Shown in pieces: positions 1 through 6,859 of a DNA stretch of 11,346 nucleotides (positions within the stretch are counted from its first letter, which is position 1; every line of letters starts with the position of its first letter). The DNA lies in assembly GCA_046290215.1 (NCBI GenBank), contig JBKAGC010000115.1:1-11346 (forward strand), read 5' to 3'. Source of the DNA: JAHRVQ01 sp046290215. GTDB taxonomy: Bacteria; Pseudomonadota; Gammaproteobacteria; Pseudomonadales; Azotimanducaceae. The position numbers were made by a program, and so were the translations under genes. The notes beneath the pieces are model-generated. The model worked only from the letters and a program-made list of their open reading frames with translations. It was not told the origin of the DNA and searched no databases.

Positions 1-576
1 ATCTGCAGCATAATATTGTGAATTGGTATTGTGGTTATTATTATTATTATTCGGATGAGGTGGTGGTGGAGGCGGCGGCGGCGGTGGTGGTTGTGCCCAG
101 GCCTGGGCAATTTTGTCTATACCCCAGCCAGGTGCTGTAGGTTTTCCAGAGAAGCCAAATCCCGGCAAACTGGGTACCACCAAATGGAACGCATCGGCGC
201 TGTCGCCGCCGTGCTCGGTAGGTTCTGTGAGTGGCCCTATGACTTTCTGAAACTCCACAATGGACCCTGGCCAACCGTGAGTTAGCAGCAGGGGTTTTGC
301 GTCAGCGTGACTGGAACGAATATGCAGGAAGTGAATGGATAAGCCATCCAGGTCGGTTTTAAAGCCATCCCAGCGATTCAATAATGCCTGCCGTGCCGGC
401 CAGTCGTACTGGTTTTGCCAATACGCTTTGATCTCCTGCATATAGGCAAGTGGGATACCCTGGCTCCAATCCTCTGGTGTTTCACGGTCTGGAAATCGGG
501 TCAGGGCTAGCCGGGCTTTGAGGTCATCAATGTCGCTACTAGCCACATCAATGGCGAAGGGTGTGATATCTGTCAT
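1..576 (-). CDS. Epoxide hydrolase (EHN domain plus alpha/beta hydrolase), C-terminal part beyond window
   Basis: Reading the minus strand from the ATG at 576 gives 192 codons with no stop before the window edge, so the 3' part is missing. Residues 1 to about 105 match the N-terminal domain of microsomal-type epoxide hydrolases (FPDRETPEDW near 28-37, then a WxxQYDW stretch). The alpha/beta hydrolase core follows: oxyanion-hole motif HGWPGS at 100-105 and LPGFGFSGKPTAPGWG at about 137-152. The family opens epoxides to vicinal diols through an aspartyl ester; the GGDWG nucleophile motif would come about 30 residues further on and is not reached. Instead, after KIAQAWA (155-161) the frame enters Q, eleven prolines, HP, six asparagines and HNTNSQYYAAD, which is not family-like. 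The start abuts the TAA of the upstream quinone oxidoreductase, and GGGAG lies 8 bases before it, so the pair is probably translationally coupled. Family assignment is firm; integrity of the protein is doubtful. Confidence 0.85.
   Translation of the reverse strand, partial: MTDITPFAIDVASSDIDDLKARLALTRFPDRETPEDWSQGIPLAYMQEIKAYWQNQYDWPARQALLNRWDGFKTDLDGLSIHFLHIRSSHADAKPLLLTHGWPGSIVEFQKVIGPLTEPTEHGGDSADAFHLVVPSLPGFGFSGKPTAPGWGIDKIAQAWAQPPPPPPPPPPPHPNNNNNNHNTNSQYYAAD
34..90 (-). repeat. Low-complexity trinucleotide tract coding polyproline then polyasparagine
   Basis: Within the epoxide hydrolase frame, positions 58-90 read on the minus strand as eleven consecutive proline codons in mixed CCA, CCG and CCT usage. 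His-Pro follows, then positions 34-51 give six asparagine codons (five AAT and one AAC). On the plus strand this appears as GGT/GGC and TTA triplets. The tract stays in frame and brings no stop codon. It replaces the helix that normally precedes the nucleophile motif of alpha/beta epoxide hydrolases. It may be a real low-complexity insertion, or a chimeric or mis-assembled end, since it lies at the window edge. Confidence 0.85.
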
Positions 577-1560
577 TTATGCGTCTCCCATGGTGATCAC
601 GACTTTGCCAATTGCCTCACGATTGAGCATCTTCATCATGGCGCCACCGGCTTCATCGAGACTAAACAGTTCACCGGCGGTTGGATTGAGTTTGCGGCCT
701 GCGATCCACTCCAATAATTTTGTGGTGACCGGCTTGGAGGCAGTGGGATTCAGCATGATGTGGCCACCCCAGTTTACGCCAACAATCGAGCACTGTTTTA
801 ACAGGGCAAGATTCAGTGGGACCTTAGGAATATCCCCGGTGGCGAAACCCACCACAAGAAACCGGCCGCCAGCGCTCAAAGAGCGCAACGCAGGTTCCGC
901 AAAATCCCCACCAACAGGGTCGTAAACGACGTTGAGGGGCTTGCCGTCCAGCACCGCTTTGAGTTGATCGCGCCAGTTAGGATCAGAGTAATCCACAACC
1001 GCATCGGCGCCCAGATCCAGACAAGCCTGACGTTTTTCCTCCGTGGAAGCGGCAGCGATGACAAACGCCCCCATGGCCTTCGCTACATCGATGGCGGCGA
1101 CGCCAACACCGCCCGCTGCACCAAGAATCAAAATGGTCTCGTCTTTCTGTAAATTTCCGCAGTGGGTTAAGCCATGGTAGGCCGTGCAGTAGTTCACCAT
1201 AAATGACGCCGCGGCTTCGAAACTGAGCACTTCCGGGATGGGAATGCAGCGGGATTCGTTGATGGCGATCTTCTCGGCTAATCCGCCCTGACTTGGCATG
1301 GCTAAAACCCTTTGACCTGTTCGGACGTGCTTGACCTTACTGCCAACTGCAGCGATGACCCCGGCGATTTCATTGCCCGGGGTAAAAGGTAATTTCGGTT
1401 TGACCTGATACAGACCGGCAACCGTGAGTGCATCCACATAACCGAGACCGGTTGCTTTGATGTCGATGAGCACATCTTCTTCGCCCAGAGTTGGTTCAGC
1501 AACCTCTGAGACGCTCAGTTCCTGTGGGCTAGCGAAAGTTTCACAAACTATTGCACGCAT
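577..1560 (-). CDS. Zinc-free NADPH:quinone oxidoreductase family protein (MDR superfamily)
   Basis: This 327-residue protein has the usual length of QOR-type medium-chain dehydrogenases. The N-terminal GroES-like domain carries PGNEIAGVIAAVGSKV at about 61-76. The Rossmann domain carries GAAGGVG at 147-153, the glycine-rich nucleotide loop of QOR enzymes, and VVYDPVGG at about 211-218 is another family signature. The structural zinc lobe and catalytic Cys/His zinc ligands of alcohol dehydrogenases are absent, so hydride transfer from NAD(P)H to a quinone, enone or enoyl-type double bond in the cytoplasm is expected. The true substrate cannot be read from sequence. It is the first gene of a two-gene unit with the epoxide hydrolase: its TAA is followed immediately by that gene's ATG. 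It diverges from the luciferase-like monooxygenase across 151 bases. Its own ribosome-binding site is weak (a GAG only). Confidence 0.9.
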   Translation of the reverse strand: MRAIVCETFASPQELSVSEVAEPTLGEEDVLIDIKATGLGYVDALTVAGLYQVKPKLPFTPGNEIAGVIAAVGSKVKHVRTGQRVLAMPSQGGLAEKIAINESRCIPIPEVLSFEAAASFMVNYCTAYHGLTHCGNLQKDETILILGAAGGVGVAAIDVAKAMGAFVIAAASTEEKRQACLDLGADAVVDYSDPNWRDQLKAVLDGKPLNVVYDPVGGDFAEPALRSLSAGGRFLVVGFATGDIPKVPLNLALLKQCSIVGVNWGGHIMLNPTASKPVTTKLLEWIAGRKLNPTAGELFSLDEAGGAMMKMLNREAIGKVVITMGDA

Positions 1561-1642
1561 GATTTTGGCTCACGGTTGTAACGAAAACTCGAGGATACTA
1601 TGTGTTGAGCGTGGCTTCTATATGCTCGGGCTGTTGGTTCGG

Positions 1643-1671
1643 TTGGCCCTGGTGGATGTTTGCCCTATGAT
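1643..1671 (+). promoter_or_regulatory. Candidate sigma-70 promoter of the luciferase-like monooxygenase gene
   Basis: TTGGCC at 1643-1648 (4 of 6 to TTGACA) and TATGAT at 1666-1671 (5 of 6 to TATAAT) are separated by the optimal 17 bases. Transcription would start near 1678 and leave a leader of about 34 bases before the ATG at 1712. It lies in the divergent spacer upstream of the quinone oxidoreductase. No equally good promoter was found for the opposite direction. Confidence 0.45.
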
Positions 1672-1711
1672 CGAGATTTCGCAATCACTTAAATTTGGTA
1701 CTCGCTAGCAC

Positions 1712-2620
1712 ATGACCATTGGTATTGGATTAGGTATCTCGCAGTTTCCCTTTAATGATGCAGAGGACTACTTTCAGTGGCTGCGACATTGTGAAGCTGG
1801 TGGGGTGGATTCTATTTGGCAAACGGACCGGATCATCTCAAAGCAGCCAATGCTTGAATGTTTTACCGCCATGGCCGCAATTGCCGGCGCAACGGCTAAG
1901 ATTCGCTTTGGCTTTAACGTTGCGTCTATCGCTTTGCGTGACCCGATTATGGTGGCCAAGCAGTGCGCCACAATAGATATGTTGAGCAAGGGCCGGTTGT
2001 TACCTGCGTTTGGCCTTGGCAGCGCCATGAGTCAAGACTATGTCGCAACGGGGACACCAACAAAACGCCGCGGCAAGAAAGCGGATGAGGCGTTAGAGCT
2101 TGTTTCAAGATTGTGGCGCGAAGATGACGTGACGTTTCAGGGTGAGTTTTATCAGTATAAAGCGGCGACAATTTCACCCAAACCGCACAATGCCCGCATC
2201 CCTCTCTGGATAGGCGGTTCAAGTGATGTAGCGATTAAACGTACTGCGCGTATTGGTACCGGCTGGCTTGGCGGCATAGATTCGCCTGCTTCGGTGGGCC
2301 GCGTCATCCGCGGCATCAAAGCCGAGCTTACGAACCTGGATCGAGACATTGATGAAGACCACTATGGCGCGACGTTTTCGTTTCGTATCGGCGACAAAGA
2401 TCATCCCGCAGTGCAAAGTGCTGCAGCGCGTTTTAAACAACTTGGCAAGGACCCAAATGATTATCTGGTTGCGGGGGATGCTGCAGCGGTGGTGAGTCGT
2501 GTTAACGAGTATATTGACGCTGGCGTATCGAAGTTTGTGCTGTTACCCATTGCCGCAAACTCAGATGACATGTTTCAGCAGACGGAGCTAACCATCAACG
2601 AGGTTTTGGCCGCTTTCTAG
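1712..2620 (+). CDS. LLM-class (luciferase-like) flavin-dependent oxidoreductase
   Basis: The 302-residue product is a single-domain bacterial-luciferase-like TIM barrel. Diagnostic stretches are an N-terminal strand (IGIGLGISQFP), GVDSIWQTDR at about 31-40, ATAKIRFGFNVASIALRDPIM at 60-80, the hallmark TIDMLSKGRLLPAFGLG at 87-103 and IPLWIGGSS at 163-171. Members use reduced FMN or F420 to oxidise or reduce ketones, sulfonates, alkanes and other small molecules. The sequence alone does not settle the cofactor or substrate; in a gammaproteobacterium FMN is more likely. The ATG at 1712 is the first in-frame start after an in-frame TAG at 1706-1708. It has no convincing Shine-Dalgarno sequence. 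The gene is divergent from the quinone oxidoreductase, and its last 33 bases overlap, tail to tail, the 3' end of the zinc-ribbon gene on the other strand. Confidence 0.9.
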   Translation: MTIGIGLGISQFPFNDAEDYFQWLRHCEAGGVDSIWQTDRIISKQPMLECFTAMAAIAGATAKIRFGFNVASIALRDPIMVAKQCATIDMLSKGRLLPAFGLGSAMSQDYVATGTPTKRRGKKADEALELVSRLWREDDVTFQGEFYQYKAATISPKPHNARIPLWIGGSSDVAIKRTARIGTGWLGGIDSPASVGRVIRGIKAELTNLDRDIDEDHYGATFSFRIGDKDHPAVQSAAARFKQLGKDPNDYLVAGDAAAVVSRVNEYIDAGVSKFVLLPIAANSDDMFQQTELTINEVLAAF

Positions 2621-2995
2621 GTTGCTGAGCTCATTCATCACTGATTCAAACTCATCGAAAATTTCATCAGCAAGATAGTCTGAAAATTCCCCGGCATCAA
2701 AGAAACTGCCTTTGCACTGGGTGCAGCGCTCGAATCGAATTTCTACTGTTCCTTGATGTAACACCTGGTGTAGCGGTACCTGACATTTTGGGCATTGAGT
2801 GTCTGGTACCTGGTCAAAGCTTGCCCCGACAAATTCATCGCCAATGTCCAGGGCCTCTGCGGCACCTTGTAACTGTTTTAACTGCTCCTCTTCACGATGA
2901 TCAAACCAGATGCCATAGCAACCGGTGCAACGATCAATCTCGATGCCGTTATAGCTGACAACCTCTAGCGCCTGTTGGCATTTTGGGCAGATCAT
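2588..2995 (-). CDS. Two-module zf-TFIIB-like zinc-ribbon protein
   Basis: This 135-residue protein contains two tandem copies of the zf-TFIIB (PF13453-type) zinc ribbon. Copy one has C3-x2-C6 and C23-x2-C26, followed by a GIWFD motif at 28-32. Copy two has C68-x2-C71 and C91-x2-C94, followed by GSFFDAGEF at 96-104. The C-terminal tail (about 106-128) is acidic and probably helical. The family is common in bacteria, binds zinc, and has no settled function. It is not a transcription factor by homology to TFIIB beyond the ribbon fold. AGGAG stands 6 bases before the ATG, and the start lies only 15 bases after the TAA of the TonB-dependent receptor, so the two are probably co-transcribed. Its 3' end runs 33 bases into the convergent monooxygenase gene. 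Confidence 0.85.
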   Translation of the reverse strand: MICPKCQQALEVVSYNGIEIDRCTGCYGIWFDHREEEQLKQLQGAAEALDIGDEFVGASFDQVPDTQCPKCQVPLHQVLHQGTVEIRFERCTQCKGSFFDAGEFSDYLADEIFDEFESVMNELSNLESGQNLVDG

Positions 2996-3001
2996 GGGGC
3001 A

Positions 3002-3006
3002 CTCCT
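3002..3006 (-). promoter_or_regulatory. Ribosome-binding site of the zf-TFIIB gene
   Basis: AGGAG on the minus strand, 6 bases before the ATG at 2995. It sits in the 15-base gap after the receptor stop codon, so the small gene has its own strong initiation signal inside a shared transcript. Confidence 0.7.
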
Positions 3007-3010
3007 GAAA

Positions 3011-5296
3011 TTAGAACTGCGGCTGCCAAACGAATTCAATACCAGTATATCTCGGCTGATTCACGTCTGCGACCCTGGCGATCCCTTGAACGGAGGTGAA
3101 ACCAGGGTCCAGTGGATAGTATTGGGCGTCAAAGGTCCGGCTAGCATTCACCAGGAAACGTTTGTCGTTGATGTTTTGGCTAAACAGGCGCACCGTATAA
3201 TCCTGCCATTGATATTCGATTGAGGCATCCCAGGTAGAGAAGGTGCGAACGTTGCCAATGGCCAGTTCTAGATCGCTGCGATATTCATCGAAGTATTGAT
3301 AGCCCAGGTAAATTTTAACCAGACCAGTGCGATAAGGTATTTGATATTGACCGTTTAAGTAGATGATATTCGCCGGTGACCGTTCAGGGTCGCGGGGTAC
3401 ATCAAGGGTTACGCCAGGATTCGCCAGATCAGGAACCTCAAACCGCACATAGTCGGAATTGATGTGTCCCCAGCTACCGCGCAGGTACAAATTATCAGTT
3501 GCGGCAAAGGCAAACTCCAGATCAAAACCTCTAACTTCAATGTCGCTAATGTTGTCATAGGTATATTCGATGTCACCATTGGCGAAGCGGTTAGCAAAGA
3601 ACTGGACCTTGTCGTCCTGATAGTTATTGTAGAAAGCCATGTTGAGGCGTAGACGATTGTCGAGCCAATGACTCTTCAAACCCAATTCCACACCTTGAGT
3701 TGATGAAGTGTCGTAGTTCAATGCTGAATTCAGACTAATGGCACGGTCATTGAAACCACCAGGGGTGTGATCCACATTATAGCGGCCGTACACCATGGCT
3801 AGCTCGTCAACCTTGTACGAGAAGCCGGCTGTACCCGCCACCTCATTGAACTCTTTGTCACCTTCTAAAATCGTATCAGCGATGGTGAACTGAACACTGC
3901 GTTGCAGCGCATCTATCACGTGATCAAAATCCTTCTGGTATTGCGCAACTCTTACCCCGGCATCGAAGTTCCATTGATCATCCCATCGATAATTTGCGTG
4001 GACAAAACCAGAGATGGTTGCTGATTCCTGATTTGATGTGACGACGCGATTTTGACCCGGCAGAATGCTTGGAATCACGCGGCCAGCGTTGATTAAAGTA
4101 TCAAGGACAAACAAGTCTGTGCGCCGCAGGTCATATTCGGAGCGGAAGAAATATCCACCGAAGGAATAGGTCAAGTTGTCAGAATAAACCCCAGCGAAGG
4201 TTAGCTCTGTGGAGAACTGATCGTAATCAATATCCTCCACGGTGGAATGTCGATCAACAGAGGTACCATCAAGGTCCTGGTTGCTGCTGTTTTTGGTGCT
4301 ACGAAAGCCAGTGATACTGGTGACATCAAAGCCAAGGTATTCGCCAGTGATGTTCAAGGTATGGGCATCTTCTTCGTATTCTCGATCAGCGGAGAAGTTT
4401 TGCAAAAATCTTTGCCGATTGCCGCTTTCTGGCAAGCGACCATCCAGAATGCTGGCGCAATTAGCCTGGGTGTTTGGGGCATTGGCTGGATCAGGTACAC
4501 AAACAAGGTCCGCTGGTTGACTCAATGCCAGTAGGCCCGGCGTCTCTGAATCATCTCGGTCAAGATCGAAAGTGTAATGGGCTTGCCAGCCATTGTTGCC
4601 TTGCCACAACAAAGATAGCGCGTAACTGGTTCTATCGAGTTGGTATTCGCGGCGGTCTGCCACCCGATTTTTCAGGTCTGAGGCATCGCGGTTTTGATAA
4701 GCGGCACTGAATTTGCCGCTAATTTGCTCGGTGATTGGGAAATTCAACACGGCATCTAGGTAGGTGCCGCGAAACTCGCCAGCGGTGAGTCGTGTCTTCA
4801 ACCCTAGTTCGCCCGTTGGCTTGCTGCGTTCGAGATAGATGGCTCCGCCTTCTGCGGGTGCCGCGGTGAATACACCTTGCGGACCACGGGCCACCTCGAC
4901 AGATTCAAAATCAAATAAATGGATGTTTTGACCAGCGTGGGTGCCCACATAAACACCGTCAACCATTACTGCCACTGCGGGCTCAAAGCCGTAAGAACTG
5001 TCATCAGAGTCAATCCCGCGAAGGGCAATGGCAGCACCTCTTGGTGTGCCGCTGGTGGCATCAATCACCAGTCCCGGAACATAGCCATCCAGGTCTTCGA
5101 GGGTACGTCGAAACGTTGCTTCAATTTCATCGCTATCAATCACGGTGACTGACGCAGGCGTCCATTGCACATCCTGTTTTTTTTCCTGGCTGGTGCTGTC
5201 ATCAGCTTTTAGCGCAGAAGTTTCAGCAGGCTCGGCAACAGCAGCGGTAAGGGGCAGCCATAACAATAGGAGCAAGTGGCGGTACGTACGACTCAT
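3011..5296 (-). CDS. TonB-dependent outer-membrane receptor
   Basis: The product of 761 residues (from the ATG at 5296) has a cleavable signal peptide: MSRTYR, a leucine-rich core at 8-16, and a likely cut after AVA near residue 21. The plug domain spans about 45-160: ASVTVIDSDEIE at 48-59, RGIDSDDSSYG at 93-103, VEVARGPQGVF at 133-143 and EGGAIYLERSKP at 149-160. The rest has the alternating aromatic pattern of a 22-strand barrel and ends in a terminal Phe (WQPQF), the outer-membrane assembly signal. Cys266 and Cys280 lie in a probable extracellular loop and could form a disulfide. The usual TonB-box and VTA-type segment before the plug is not recognisable. The ligand is unknown. A GTG at 5302 could add two residues, but AGAG 7 bases before the ATG favours 5296. 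The zf-TFIIB gene follows 15 bases downstream. Confidence 0.93.
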   Translation of the reverse strand: MSRTYRHLLLLLWLPLTAAVAEPAETSALKADDSTSQEKKQDVQWTPASVTVIDSDEIEATFRRTLEDLDGYVPGLVIDATSGTPRGAAIALRGIDSDDSSYGFEPAVAVMVDGVYVGTHAGQNIHLFDFESVEVARGPQGVFTAAPAEGGAIYLERSKPTGELGLKTRLTAGEFRGTYLDAVLNFPITEQISGKFSAAYQNRDASDLKNRVADRREYQLDRTSYALSLLWQGNNGWQAHYTFDLDRDDSETPGLLALSQPADLVCVPDPANAPNTQANCASILDGRLPESGNRQRFLQNFSADREYEEDAHTLNITGEYLGFDVTSITGFRSTKNSSNQDLDGTSVDRHSTVEDIDYDQFSTELTFAGVYSDNLTYSFGGYFFRSEYDLRRTDLFVLDTLINAGRVIPSILPGQNRVVTSNQESATISGFVHANYRWDDQWNFDAGVRVAQYQKDFDHVIDALQRSVQFTIADTILEGDKEFNEVAGTAGFSYKVDELAMVYGRYNVDHTPGGFNDRAISLNSALNYDTSSTQGVELGLKSHWLDNRLRLNMAFYNNYQDDKVQFFANRFANGDIEYTYDNISDIEVRGFDLEFAFAATDNLYLRGSWGHINSDYVRFEVPDLANPGVTLDVPRDPERSPANIIYLNGQYQIPYRTGLVKIYLGYQYFDEYRSDLELAIGNVRTFSTWDASIEYQWQDYTVRLFSQNINDKRFLVNASRTFDAQYYPLDPGFTSVQGIARVADVNQPRYTGIEFVWQPQF

Positions 5297-5335
5297 AAAC
5301 ACGCTCTATAGGTTTTGTGGGTAGGGGCGCGAGGA

Positions 5336-5365
5336 ATAATAAGGTAAGCCGTTACGGCGATGCAA
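5336..5365 (-). promoter_or_regulatory. Candidate promoter of the TonB-dependent receptor, with a small palindrome in the spacer
   Basis: On the minus strand TTGCAT (5360-5365, 3 of 6) and TATTAT (5336-5341, 5 of 6) are 18 bases apart, giving a leader of about 33 bases. A perfect 11-base palindrome, GCCGT-N-ACGGC at 5348-5358, lies in the spacer and could be an operator. A separate promoter is expected because an intrinsic terminator ends the upstream gene. Confidence 0.35.
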
Positions 5366-5388
5366 TGCGGGAAGGGAAGGTGGGCGGG

Positions 5389-5414
5389 AAAAGGCAGGCG
5401 GGGAGCCGCCTGCC
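5389..5414 (-). terminator. Rho-independent terminator after the short-chain dehydrogenase gene
   Basis: Read on the minus strand, a perfect 9-bp GC-rich stem (GGCAGGCGG paired with CCGCCTGCC, 5393-5414) with a 4-base loop is followed by TTTT (5389-5392). The stem begins 7 bases after the TAA of the dehydrogenase gene. The U-run is short, but the stem strength and placement make termination between the dehydrogenase and the receptor likely. Confidence 0.8.
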
Positions 5415-5421
5415 AGAACGA

Positions 5422-6291
5422 TTAGCGCCAGAACTTGGTTTTTGGCTCAGCGTCGCTCATATCGAGCACGTCATCGGCGCGATCAATAAAGTCCTCAGCG
5501 GTGAAGTCGTGGCCAAGATCGATACCGGTATTGGCATACACCATATCACTGGCAAATCGGCCTCTCGCTGCCTGGATGATGCGGCCATTGGGTGCATCCT
5601 CAGAAGCGAGGTAAAGAATTACCGGGCTGACCAGAGATGGATGGTTGCCGGGATCAGGCTTGTCAGGATCAATTTCACTACCAGGCACGCTCGCAGTCAT
5701 ACGAGTTGCTGCGCCAGGCGATAAACAGTTGGTATGGATATTATGTGATGCACCTTCTCGGGACAGGTTGTTCATCAATCCCACCATCCCCATTTTTGCC
5801 GCACCATAGTTGGATTGGCCGAATGAGCCAAGGATACCTGATACTGAAGATGTGAAGATCACGCGGCCATAGTTTTTCTCGTACATGATTGGCCAGGCGT
5901 GCCAGGTGACGTATGCGCTGCCGTTGAGGTGCACGTTAATGACCAGATCCCACTCTTCCAGGGTCATTTTCTTAAAGGATTTATCTCGCAAGATACCGGC
6001 ATTATTGACGACGATATCTACTGTGCCGAATTCGGCGACAGCAGTTTCAACAATGTTTTTAGCGCCGGCCTTATCTGAGACGGAATCCTTGTTGGCAACG
6101 GCGGCGCCGCCGGCAGCTTTAATTTCTGCCACCACCTGATCAGCGGCATCACTTTGGCCTGAGCCATCAACACTGCCACCGAGATCGTTAACGACAACTT
6201 TAGCGCCGTGCTTAGCGAGAAGTAATGCGTGTTCACGGCCAAGACCACCGCCAGCCCCGGTAATAATTGCAACTTTGCCTGCAACGCTCAT
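5422..6291 (-). CDS. MFE-2-like short-chain dehydrogenase (3-hydroxyacyl-CoA dehydrogenase type)
   Basis: This 289-residue protein belongs to the SDR branch that includes the dehydrogenase part of peroxisomal multifunctional enzyme type 2 (HSD17B4/FOX2). The NAD-binding motif TGAGGGLG is at 11-18, the family-typical VVVNDLGG at 32-39, NNAG at 96-99 and the catalytic set Ser149, Tyr162, Lys166 (YGAAK). The long insert after the glycine loop (GSVDGSGQS, about 39-47) and the extended C-terminus past residue 250 separate it from the shorter FabG type. The expected reaction is oxidation of a 3-hydroxyacyl-CoA, or a hydroxyl on a related hydrophobic substrate, with NAD in the cytoplasm. The hydratase and SCP2 domains of the eukaryotic enzyme are absent, as in bacterial stand-alone members. 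GGGGA lies about 7 bases before the ATG. It is followed by an intrinsic terminator and is probably a single-gene unit. Confidence 0.9.
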   Translation of the reverse strand: MSVAGKVAIITGAGGGLGREHALLLAKHGAKVVVNDLGGSVDGSGQSDAADQVVAEIKAAGGAAVANKDSVSDKAGAKNIVETAVAEFGTVDIVVNNAGILRDKSFKKMTLEEWDLVINVHLNGSAYVTWHAWPIMYEKNYGRVIFTSSVSGILGSFGQSNYGAAKMGMVGLMNNLSREGASHNIHTNCLSPGAATRMTASVPGSEIDPDKPDPGNHPSLVSPVILYLASEDAPNGRIIQAARGRFASDMVYANTGIDLGHDFTAEDFIDRADDVLDMSDAEPKTKFWR

Positions 6292-6324
6292 AGGATTTCC
6301 CCAGTTTGAAATGTGGGGCTAAAA

Positions 6325-6351
6325 ATAATAGAAGCTGGACCGCTATGCCAG
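6325..6351 (-). promoter_or_regulatory. Weak candidate promoter of the short-chain dehydrogenase
   Basis: On the minus strand CTGGCA (6346-6351, 4 of 6) and TATTAT (6325-6330, 5 of 6) are 15 bases apart, shorter than ideal. Transcription would begin near 6318, leaving a leader of about 27 bases. One arm of the 6333-6397 inverted repeat falls in the spacer, so a protein bound there could control it. Confidence 0.3.
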
Positions 6352-6397
6352 AGCAAAAACTTGCTATTGATAGGGGCTATCGAGAGAGGTTCCAGCT
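6333..6397. repeat. Nested inverted repeats upstream of the short-chain dehydrogenase
   Basis: Outer arms AGCTGGACC (6333-6341) and GGTTCCAGCT (6388-6397) pair over 9 bp with one bulged T. Between them are two smaller hairpins: AGCAA/TTGCT with a 4-base loop (6352-6365), and a 7-bp stem with one G-T wobble around a GGG loop (6367-6383). The whole could fold as a three-way junction in RNA or a cruciform in DNA, or the arms may be operator half-sites. It lies between the small ORF and the dehydrogenase and overlaps the candidate promoter. Confidence 0.45.
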
Positions 6398-6420
6398 AGT
6401 GATTAGTCCTTGCTGGAGGG

Positions 6421-6648
6421 TTAAGTGACCAGTTGCACGCGTAATCTGGTAGATCCGTGCTCGCCATTGGCGCGAGGATGACTGACGTCGGCTATACGTA
6501 GTTGGGTCTCAATATCGATGTTTTGCCCAGTACGGGTCCGAAGCCAGGTACAAACATTTGAATCAATGTTGGCGTCATCTGACATTTCTGTCACGAATGG
6601 CTCACTGTTGTAGGAGTCAAGGTAAATTTCAACGAGATGGTTTGTCAT
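6421..6648 (-). CDS. Small hypothetical protein
   Basis: An open frame of 75 codons runs from an ATG at 6648 to a TAA at 6421, in a stretch where no other gene competes on either strand. The product is soluble-looking, acidic in its first half (EMSDDANIDSN at about 21-31) and ends with an arginine-containing, strand-like segment (STRLRVQLVT). It has no signal peptide, membrane segment or recognisable motif, and a single Cys. I do not recognise a family. No good Shine-Dalgarno sequence precedes the ATG, which lowers confidence. It points toward the short-chain dehydrogenase 129 bases away and diverges from the questin-oxidase-like gene. It could be a real small gene or chance. Confidence 0.4.
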   Translation of the reverse strand: MTNHLVEIYLDSYNSEPFVTEMSDDANIDSNVCTWLRTRTGQNIDIETQLRIADVSHPRANGEHGSTRLRVQLVT

Positions 6649-6859
6649 TGTCTGTCACACCCGAATTTATTGAATTATTGGCTCGAGTCGCTTGATTCAA
6701 GAGTCTGGTGCTGTGCCCCAACCCGGACTAATGAAAGATTCATATAACAACGTTTTCGACTGGGATTGTGTGCGTTAGTTCACAAAACCTGCGAAAAACA
6801 GCCAAAAAGCACTGAAATTTCCCTTCTTCTTCTCGTTAGCAGGAAAAAGCCCTGGAGGT

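Noticed and set aside
34..90. Phase-variable microsatellite
   Set aside because: Repeat units are triplets, so length changes would not shift the frame, and the proline codons are too mixed for efficient slippage.
31..285. Plus-strand ORF of 84 codons rich in Arg and Trp
   Set aside because: It is the antisense of the epoxide hydrolase; its Trp/Arg runs come from the proline triplets read on the other strand.
518..925. Plus-strand ORF of 135 codons
   Set aside because: It lies almost wholly antisense to the well-supported quinone oxidoreductase and shows no family motif.
5317..5724. Plus-strand ORF of 135 codons
   Set aside because: It runs antisense through the terminator and the 3' part of the dehydrogenase gene, with low-complexity content and no recognisable motif.
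6333..6397. tRNA or known riboswitch
   Set aside because: The pairing lacks an acceptor stem, an anticodon arm and a T-arm consensus, and matches no riboswitch core that I recognise.
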